The position numbers and the translations under genes were made by a program. A stretch of 64,000 bases of DNA from Myxococcales bacterium. Its GTDB lineage: Bacteria; Myxococcota_A; Polyangia; Polyangiales; Ga0077539. Shown one piece after another: positions 58,530-64,000 of the stretch (position 1 is its first letter; the number at the start of each line of letters is the position of its first letter). The notes under the pieces are model-generated. The model was not told where the DNA came from. It was given only the letters and a program-made list of their open reading frames with translations, and made no database searches. The DNA lies in contig JAEUKI010000047.1 in the NCBI GenBank assembly GCA_016793325.1, positions 150,728-214,727 on the forward strand, in the 5' to 3' direction.

Positions 58530-59521
58530 AGCCCCACCGACGCGCTCACGCCGATCGCGAGCGGCTGCCCCGTGAACGGGATCTCGATCCAGGGCGCGAC
58601 GCTCAGGTCGAGCGACACCGCAGGGACCCGCGAGAACATCCAGCTCGCGGTCCACCCTCCCGCGCGGACGTACAGCGCGTGCGACTCGCGCGCGTTGGAA
58701 ATTCTCAGACCGTTCTCGTCGTACGAGCGCGAGCGCATCGCCCAACCGACCTCGGGCAAGAACCACCCGAGCAACGACGGCAGGCGCAGCCTTCCGCGCG
58801 CGAAGTACGCCTTCGCGATCGGCGCGATCCCGATGAGCGTGTGCAGATCCGTCGCGGGCGCCCCGACGCGGGCGAGCACTTGCGCGCGCACATCGAAGCC
58901 GAACTCGCTTCCGAGCAACCGACTCGAGATCACGCCACGGGGGCTCGGGTCGTCGCAGCCCGCGTGCGCCGCGAGCGCGCGGTCTTCGTAGGCCACCGCG
59001 AGGCGTCGGTAGCTGTTCACGACCGTTCCGCCGAGGAAGAGCCCGCCGTCGATGTAGCCGACGGTGACGCTCGCTTGCGCTCCGCCCGCGTGTGTCCACG
59101 GCGAGTCGCTGAGCCCCGCGCAACGATCGCTCTCGACGGGCGGCGGTGTGTTCGGCGCCCACGACTGCCACGGCCCCTGCGCGATGCGAAGGCCCCCCTG
59201 CGGGCACAAGGGCGCGCGATACATCACCGCGCGCACGTCGACTTGGTCGACACACGGAATCAACTGGACCACCGGCGCGCAGAGAAACTCGCTGTCGCAC
59301 ACGTACGCGATCGAGAGCTGCGCCTGCGCAGGCGTGATCCAAAACCCCTGCGGCGAGCGCTGCGCGTACCCGACGACCCTCCGCTGCGCGTCGCGCAAGG
59401 TCGCGAGGTGAACGAGCAGCGGGCGATCCTCCGGCTGCTGTGTGCGCGCGTGCGCCGGCGACGCAACGGCCATCGCCATGGAGACCAACGCGCACGAAGC
59501 GACGGACGAACGAAGCGACAT
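58511..59521 (-). CDS. Secreted, probably outer-membrane barrel-like protein
   Basis: 336 residues from ATG 59521. Signal peptide SLRSSVASCALVSMAMAVAS, cleavage near AHA-R. The mature chain alternates short strands with turns (GRLRLPSLLGWFLPEVGWAM, ESHALYVRAGGWTASWMFS, VPAVSLDLSVAPWIEIPFTG) and ends GVSASVGLSFVAW with a terminal aromatic residue. That is the signature of many outer-membrane beta-barrels. Several Cys in the N-terminal half (AYVCDSEFLCAPVVQLIPC) may form disulphides. I cannot name a family. It follows the lipoprotein at 60321 on the same strand by 71 bp, so the two may be co-transcribed. Confidence 0.75.
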   Translation of the reverse strand: MSLRSSVASCALVSMAMAVASPAHARTQQPEDRPLLVHLATLRDAQRRVVGYAQRSPQGFWITPAQAQLSIAYVCDSEFLCAPVVQLIPCVDQVDVRAVMYRAPLCPQGGLRIAQGPWQSWAPNTPPPVESDRCAGLSDSPWTHAGGAQASVTVGYIDGGLFLGGTVVNSYRRLAVAYEDRALAAHAGCDDPSPRGVISSRLLGSEFGFDVRAQVLARVGAPATDLHTLIGIAPIAKAYFARGRLRLPSLLGWFLPEVGWAMRSRSYDENGLRISNARESHALYVRAGGWTASWMFSRVPAVSLDLSVAPWIEIPFTGQPLAIGVSASVGLSFVAW

Positions 59522-59592
59522 CTCGCCCTCGAAACGTACCGCGTCGAGCGAGCTTACAGGGCGACCGACCCCGCGCCGGTCGCGAGGCACGG

Positions 59593-60321
59593 TCACTCGA
59601 TCGAGAGCCCCGCGGGGCGCGTTCCGCTCTCTTGGCAGGCTTGTCCGCCTCCGCCGCAGTTGCGCGAGTAGACCATCCCGCGGTCCAAGCACACGACCGC
59701 GCCACTGTCGTTGACCTTGCAGAACGTCGAGTAGACGTTCAAGTGACTCGAGCTCCCTTGCGCGCCCTGGCCCGGCATGAACGAGTTGGTTCGCGCCACC
59801 GTGAAGAGCTCGACGCCGTCTTGATTCGACGTGCTGATATTCAAATTGACCCCGGTGCTCCCGGGCGTGTGCTGCGAGCGACGCATCGACGAGACCGCGT
59901 CGGGGTCCAGGGGATTTCCGAACCAACCGCGCGCGGTGCGAAGCGCGTACGTGCTCGCGTCGCGGTTGCTTCGCGGCTGGAGCACGACCACTTCGCGAAT
60001 GGGCCCGACGGTAAACGTCTTGCGCGAGGTCTCGCAGTTGAGCGGCGCGGGGCACAAGACCGCAGGGGACGCGCGAGGACGATCGAGCGTCACGGGCTCC
60101 GCCAGCGGCGTTGGTTCGACCGCAGGAACAACCACGTCATCGTCGTCCTCGGGCCTCGGCGACACGACGTCGGGCACGAGCGGTTGCGGCGGCGGCTGGG
60201 GTGGTTGCGGTTGTGGTTGCGGCGGCGCTTCGCGCGGACGCGGCGGCGCAGCGTTAGGGGGCTGGCACGCAGCGAGGACGACAACGCCGAGCGAGCAGAC
60301 GATTCGCAGTGTCGAGCGCAT
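59593..60321 (-). CDS. Pro-rich lipoprotein
   Basis: 242 residues from ATG 60321. Signal peptide with lipobox VLAAC (Cys19), then a stiff PQPQPQPPQPPPQP spacer and an acidic stretch. Residues about 85-242 form a beta-rich domain with Cys (VLCPAPLNCETSRKTFTVGP, REVVVLQPRSNRDASTYALR, YSTFCKVNDSGAVVCLDRG, YSRNCGGGGQACQESGTRP). It is anchored to a membrane and probably projects through the Pro spacer. I recognise no family. Divergent from the M23 peptidase gene across 84 bp, and first in a likely two-gene unit with the barrel-like protein. Possible functional link to the peptidase is inference. Confidence 0.76.
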   Translation of the reverse strand: MRSTLRIVCSLGVVVLAACQPPNAAPPRPREAPPQPQPQPPQPPPQPLVPDVVSPRPEDDDDVVVPAVEPTPLAEPVTLDRPRASPAVLCPAPLNCETSRKTFTVGPIREVVVLQPRSNRDASTYALRTARGWFGNPLDPDAVSSMRRSQHTPGSTGVNLNISTSNQDGVELFTVARTNSFMPGQGAQGSSSHLNVYSTFCKVNDSGAVVCLDRGMVYSRNCGGGGQACQESGTRPAGLSIE

Positions 60322-60405
60322 GGATACCTCGGGTTGGTGGCATAGTTTTGCGCGAGAATCGAGGGTGGCGTTCGGCGATCGACGGTATGCTCGGAGCGGT
60401 AGGCG

Positions 60406-62097
60406 ATGACGAAACGCATTCCACAGCTGTTGGGGATCGCGCTCGGATTGTCGCTGGCGCTCGGGCCCGCGACAGGGCTCGCGCAGACACGGCACCGACG
60501 GCCGATCGATCCAGCGCCCGCGCTCAGCTACCACTTCGACAACAACGGCGGCGCTGGCGGGTGCTCGGACTACAACTGCGGCGGCCGTTGCTACGACGGG
60601 CACTCGGGGACGGACATGCCCGTTCCGCTCGGGACCACGGTGCGCGCTTCGGCCGACGGCGTCGTGATCGCGACCAACAACGGGTGCGCCAACTACGGGA
60701 GCGTCGGCAACACCTGCGGCGGCCGCTGCGGAAACTACGTGCAACTGCAGCACGCCGACGGAACGCGCTCGATCTATTGCCACATGATGCTCGACTCGAT
60801 CGCCGTGTCGCGCGGACAAAACGTCGGCTGCGGCGCGGTGCTCGGGCGCTCGGCGAGCTCGGGTAGCTCGTCGGGTCCGCACCTGCACTTCGGGTGGAGC
60901 TCGGGCGGCGTCTCGCGCGACCCGTTCAACGGACGATGCTCGGGCGCGCGCAACGTGTGGACCGTGCAAAATGCCTATCCAGCGAGCCCTGGTGCCGACT
61001 GCGAAGGCCCCCCTCCTCCGCCTCCTTGCATCAGCCGCGTCGGCCCCTTCGGGTGGAACTGCGCTGGCCCCATCGCGGGCATGACGTGCACGCAGATCGC
61101 AGAGCCGTCGGACCCGCACACGTGGACGGACAATTACTTCTGCTCGGACTCTGATCGACAGCTTCGATTCTCGAACGCGGGCCCCATCGCGGGCATGAAC
61201 TGCACGCAGATCGCCGAGTCGTCCGAGCCCGCAGCGCACACGTGGACGGACAACTTCTTGTGCGCGCCGACGTGGCTCCCGTATCGATTCGCCTGGTCTT
61301 CTGCAGGTCCCATCGCGGGTATGCAATGCATCAACTGGGCAGAGCCCGGCGATCCCCACACGTGGAACGACAACTTTCTCTGCTGGCAGAAGGACACGAA
61401 CTGCCTCCGTCGCTCGGGCCCCTTCGCGTGGAGCTGCGCTGGGCCCGTCGCGGGCATGGAGTGCGTCGCGCTCGCGGAGAGCGCCGAGCCCGCAGAGCAC
61501 ACGTGGCCGGACAATTTCGTGTGCGGGCCCGCGGGCATCGGGCTTCGCTTCTCGTCCGCGGGACCGATCGCGGACATGGACTGCACGGCGCTCGCCGAAG
61601 GCTCGGACCCGCACACGTGGGGCGACAACTTTCTCTGCCTCCCGCGCGGCTCGGGTTACACGTTGCGGTGGAGCTCGGCAGGGCCGATCGCCGGGGCGAA
61701 TTGCCTGCAAATCTACGAGCCGAGTGACCCCCACACGTGGGAGGACAACTTTCTCTGCTGGTCTGGAGGACCGGTGGTCTCCGACGCAGGAGCGCCCTCC
61801 GACGCCGCGGAGACCGACGCCTCGAGCGCGACAGACAGCGGCAACGCCGACGGCGGAACGTCGTTCGACGCGTCCGTTCCCACACCGATCGACGGATCGA
61901 CCGGCGCCGACGCCGGGATGCGCGACGCCCTTCCTCCGATCGAAGAGGTCTGGATCGAAGAGCACCCGCCGATTCAAGGCGGGTGCGGGTGCCGCGCCGC
62001 ATCGAGCACACACAATCAACGCGCGCCGATCGCGATCGCGTCGCTGATCGCGCTCTCGGCCGTCGCGTCGCGCCGCAAGCAGCGCGCTCGGCGCTGA
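60406..62097 (+). CDS. Secreted M23 (LytM) peptidase with six repeats and MYXO-CTERM tail
   Basis: 563 residues from ATG 60406, with GGAG 9 nt before the start. A signal peptide (LLGIALGLSLALGPATGLA) leads to an M23 zinc metallopeptidase domain (about 40-175). GHSGTDMPVPLGTTVRASAD supplies the His/Asp ligands, YCHMML the conserved His, and GPHLHFGW the HxH. Family enzymes cut peptidoglycan cross-links. Next come six repeats of 32-39 residues with consensus SAGPIAGMxCTQIAEPSDPH followed by TWxDNFLC; each ends in Cys. An Asp/Ser/Ala stalk precedes GGCGCRAASS, a hydrophobic helix (IAIASLIALSAVA) and Arg-rich end, which together match the MYXO-CTERM sorting tail. The enzyme is therefore probably anchored at the cell surface. 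The repeats may bind wall or surface polymer. Confidence 0.92.
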   Translation: MTKRIPQLLGIALGLSLALGPATGLAQTRHRRPIDPAPALSYHFDNNGGAGGCSDYNCGGRCYDGHSGTDMPVPLGTTVRASADGVVIATNNGCANYGSVGNTCGGRCGNYVQLQHADGTRSIYCHMMLDSIAVSRGQNVGCGAVLGRSASSGSSSGPHLHFGWSSGGVSRDPFNGRCSGARNVWTVQNAYPASPGADCEGPPPPPPCISRVGPFGWNCAGPIAGMTCTQIAEPSDPHTWTDNYFCSDSDRQLRFSNAGPIAGMNCTQIAESSEPAAHTWTDNFLCAPTWLPYRFAWSSAGPIAGMQCINWAEPGDPHTWNDNFLCWQKDTNCLRRSGPFAWSCAGPVAGMECVALAESAEPAEHTWPDNFVCGPAGIGLRFSSAGPIADMDCTALAEGSDPHTWGDNFLCLPRGSGYTLRWSSAGPIAGANCLQIYEPSDPHTWEDNFLCWSGGPVVSDAGAPSDAAETDASSATDSGNADGGTSFDASVPTPIDGSTGADAGMRDALPPIEEVWIEEHPPIQGGCGCRAASSTHNQRAPIAIASLIALSAVASRRKQRARR

Positions 62098-62116
62098 GCC
62101 GCGTGAAGCACGGCTC

Positions 62117-62980
62117 GTGGTGAAGCGCCCTCCCGCGATCGACGACGACCCCGATCGCGCGCGAGCCCTGACCGAGCGCGCAGAGCGACGCGCTGCGCTC
62201 GAGGCCATCACGGCCCACTGCAAGACGGGCTTCGAGGCGTGGGAGGCGCTCGCCGCGAAGGGAGCGATTCCAATCGAGTGGCTCGACGACGCGCGGCGTG
62301 TGTTCGCCGTGCGCGCGGGCGTGTTGCGAGCGTTCGCGCGCGCGCGGCACGAGGTCCCCGCAGCGAGCCGCGTGGTGATCAAGGGACTGCACCGACTGTG
62401 GGTCACGCCCACGCCCGCCGAGCGCGCGTTTGCGCTGTCGCTCGTCGCGCTGGACACGCCGCTCGACACGATCGAGCGCCTCGCGGTGGCCACGATCGCG
62501 TCGTTTCGAGCCTTCAACGCCGAGCCTCCAGCCGAGCGCGCCCCGGTGTGCGTGTGGAAGCAGCGCGCTCACACGGCCCTCAGCGGAAACGACGCCGTCG
62601 CCCCAGCGCTCCGCGCGGCGCTCGTGGTGCTCTGGCCGCTTCGCTCGGCGCGGCGCGTCTACGGACTCGACCCCGATATCGAGCGTCGACTGGTCGACAC
62701 GCTCCCGAAGCTCTATCGCGCGACGAGGCGCTCGAAATCGTGGGTCACGATGTTCGCCGAGGAGTGGGCGCTCGCGCTCGCGTCCCTCGCGCCGCTCGCC
62801 ACGCGCACGGGCGCGATCGAGGCGAGCGTCGACCTCACGGGGCTCGACGGCTCGCGCCAGGTGCGCATCGAGCCGTGGCAGCGATCGAACCCGTTTTCGC
62901 TGATGGCCGAGCTCTACGCGCTCGGAGTGCAAATCGTGGACGCGAGCGACGCGTTCCTCGTGCTCGCGCTGCGCGAGTGA
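62117..62980 (+). CDS. Protein related to the C-terminal part of the pseudokinase
   Basis: 287 residues from GTG 62117; GTG 62120 is the alternative. No signal peptide. Near residue 40, WEALAAKGAIPIEWLDDARR lines up with WESLFARGLLPERWIDAPRR of the pseudokinase at 25747, with 13 of 25 positions identical over the extended block. Both then continue with helices and end with a similar NPFSLMAELYALGVQIVDAS / PRYWRALHALLAQGFIVCGL segment. It looks like the same domain family without the kinase part. The function is unknown. It follows the MYXO-CTERM peptidase by 19 bp, so co-transcription is likely. Stop codons of this and the convergent gene flank GCGCTAGCGC. Confidence 0.75.
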   Translation: MVKRPPAIDDDPDRARALTERAERRAALEAITAHCKTGFEAWEALAAKGAIPIEWLDDARRVFAVRAGVLRAFARARHEVPAASRVVIKGLHRLWVTPTPAERAFALSLVALDTPLDTIERLAVATIASFRAFNAEPPAERAPVCVWKQRAHTALSGNDAVAPALRAALVVLWPLRSARRVYGLDPDIERRLVDTLPKLYRATRRSKSWVTMFAEEWALALASLAPLATRTGAIEASVDLTGLDGSRQVRIEPWQRSNPFSLMAELYALGVQIVDASDAFLVLALRE

Positions 62981-62983
62981 GCG

Positions 62984-63643
62984 CTAGCGCAGCGCCCATC
63001 CAACGCGAAAGCACAGGTACCCTCCGAGCAAACTCGGTGAGTTGTTGGTTTGTCCTCGAATCGAGAACGTCGGCGCACCTTCGAACGAGATTCGAATCCC
63101 GCGGCGCTCGATCTGCGTCGGCGAGCGCTCGATCGGGTCGAGCGACAGCTCCATCGGGACGATCACGCTGAGCTCCCACGGAAGCACGCATCCGGCGCAC
63201 GGCGGTCCCGCGAGCAAATACGAGTGCTGCGCCCCTGCTCCGAATCCGAGGCTGAGGATCGACCCAGCAATGTTGTGCTCGGCGAAGACAGCTCCATGGA
63301 AGTTGCCCATGAAGAACACCGAGTGCAGCGCTCCGCGTGCATAGAGCGCCCAACGATCGTTCACTTGCACACCGAGCGACGACGTGATCCCGATCGAGCC
63401 CGAGCCCAAGTACGAGCTCAGGGCCACGCCAATGCTGCCCGCGATCTCGAAGTGCACGCGCGGGCGCTCGCGTGCGGTGAGCGTCGCCGTCGTTGGTGCT
63501 GCCAACGCGGTCGACGCGGACTCGCTCGGGGGAACACGCATCGCTGCGAGTTCGAGCGGCGCGCCATCGGTTTGCGCGAACACGTCCGCGGCTGCAACCA
63601 ACACAACCGCGGCCAAGATGGAAGCAAAGCGACGATTCCCCAT
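62984..63643 (-). CDS. Secreted outer-membrane barrel-like protein
   Basis: 219 residues from ATG 63643 (MGNRRFASILAAVVLVAAAD, cleavage near VFAQ); ATG 63661 (MLRIIL) is a slightly longer option. The mature part is made of short alternating strands: HFEIAGSIGVALSSYLGSGS, IGITSSLGVQVNDRWALYAR, GSILSLGFGAGAQHSYLL, WELSVIVPMELSLD, GIRISFEGAPTFSIRG, and a GGYLCFRVGWAL end. This is typical of small outer-membrane beta-barrels in this phylum. One CAGC pair lies in a loop. No family recognised. Confidence 0.74.
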   Translation of the reverse strand: MGNRRFASILAAVVLVAAADVFAQTDGAPLELAAMRVPPSESASTALAAPTTATLTARERPRVHFEIAGSIGVALSSYLGSGSIGITSSLGVQVNDRWALYARGALHSVFFMGNFHGAVFAEHNIAGSILSLGFGAGAQHSYLLAGPPCAGCVLPWELSVIVPMELSLDPIERSPTQIERRGIRISFEGAPTFSIRGQTNNSPSLLGGYLCFRVGWALR

Positions 63644-63813
63644 GAGGATGATTCGTAGCATGCCGACACACGGGACACCGAGCGCGAGCGACGAGCTCGC
63701 CCCGAGCCGAGCGCGCTGGCCACCGCGGGGGGGCATAGGCGCCGAAAACTGCGGTCCGCTCGCAGCGCATATGCGCGGCCAAACGCAGCGCGCAACGCGG
63801 GGCCGCGCGACGA

Positions 63814-63985
63814 GGCCTCACCCCCGCTGCCGCGCGCCCCTCTCCCGCGGGACCGCGGGAGAGGGGCTTTGATTTTGTGTGCATCGTAGGCAGCTCTTGG
63901 TTTTCTGCCATGACGCTTTGGTCCCAGTAGCCCCTCTCCCGCGCGCCCGCGCGGGAGAGGGGCGCGCGGCAGCGGGGGTGAGGCC
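63814..63985. repeat. Inverted-repeat element with perfect 36-bp arms and two inner hairpins
   Basis: Arms 63814-63849 and 63950-63985 are exact reverse complements over 36 bp, separated by 100 bp. Each inner end also forms its own hairpin: GCCCCTCTCCCGCGG with its complement at 63836-63867, and GCCCCTCTCCCGCGC with its complement at 63930-63963. The middle (63868-63929) is much more AT-rich (TTTGATTTTGTGTGCATCG). No gene lies inside. It resembles multicopy palindromic intergenic elements of large GC-rich genomes. From 63644 to 63813 I see no other feature. Confidence 0.85.
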
Positions 63986-64000
63986 GCCTCGCTCGGATGC

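Overview
The window is high-G+C DNA with almost no spare space between genes. It looks like a chromosome piece from a Myxococcota member of the Polyangia/Sandaracinaceae type; that placement is inference from gene content. The supporting content is: a secreted M23 peptidase ending in a MYXO-CTERM-like tail; a DUF1592-type/DUF1552-type gene pair; many lipoproteins with Asp/Ser/Gly-rich linkers after the lipobox; FG-GAP propellers; and very long tetratricopeptide (TPR) proteins. I see no rRNA or tRNA gene, CRISPR array, transposase, integrase or phage gene. Housekeeping genes present are ligA, thrB, rnr and topB.

Layout. 1-5.5 kb: the end of an FG-GAP protein, a Pro/Ala-rich cytoplasmic protein, a propeller lipoprotein coupled to a discoidin-like membrane protein, and a polytopic membrane protein. 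5.6-12.2 kb: a Cys-rich lipoprotein, a variant NAD-dependent DNA ligase overlapping a hot-dog thioesterase, and a seven-blade FG-GAP lipoprotein. 12.2-16 kb: a GAF protein with a degenerate PTS enzyme I module, a dehalogenase-like HAD protein divergent from a LysR regulator, and a small orphan. 16.3-22.2 kb: a minus-strand unit of membrane protein, DUF1592-type, DUF1552-type and thrB. 22.8-24.0 kb: the only long gene-poor stretch. 24.0-28.2 kb: a DSGV-repeat lipoprotein, a zinc-ribbon pseudokinase and a membrane protein. 28.2-34.1 kb: rnr followed by three exported proteins, closed by a duplicated palindromic element.

34.2-51.3 kb: a YafJ-like amidotransferase, then a minus-strand unit of two giant TPR paralogues (1615 and 1980 residues) and a PQQ-like propeller, then topoisomerase III and a lipoprotein. 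51.3-56.1 kb: a 921-residue helical orphan, three evenly spaced operator-like dyads, a Cys-rich lipoprotein, a propeller remnant and a small secreted protein. 56.4-64 kb: a membrane-anchored protein with three DsbA-like thioredoxin domains, exported proteins on both sides of the MYXO-CTERM peptidase, a protein related to the pseudokinase C-terminus, and a 36-bp perfect inverted repeat at the end.

The window mixes core functions (DNA ligation and decatenation, RNA decay, threonine synthesis) with a large exported proteome. The features most worth following are the TPR-TPR-propeller unit, the degenerate signalling proteins (pseudo-enzyme I, pseudokinase), the triple DsbA protein and the operator array.
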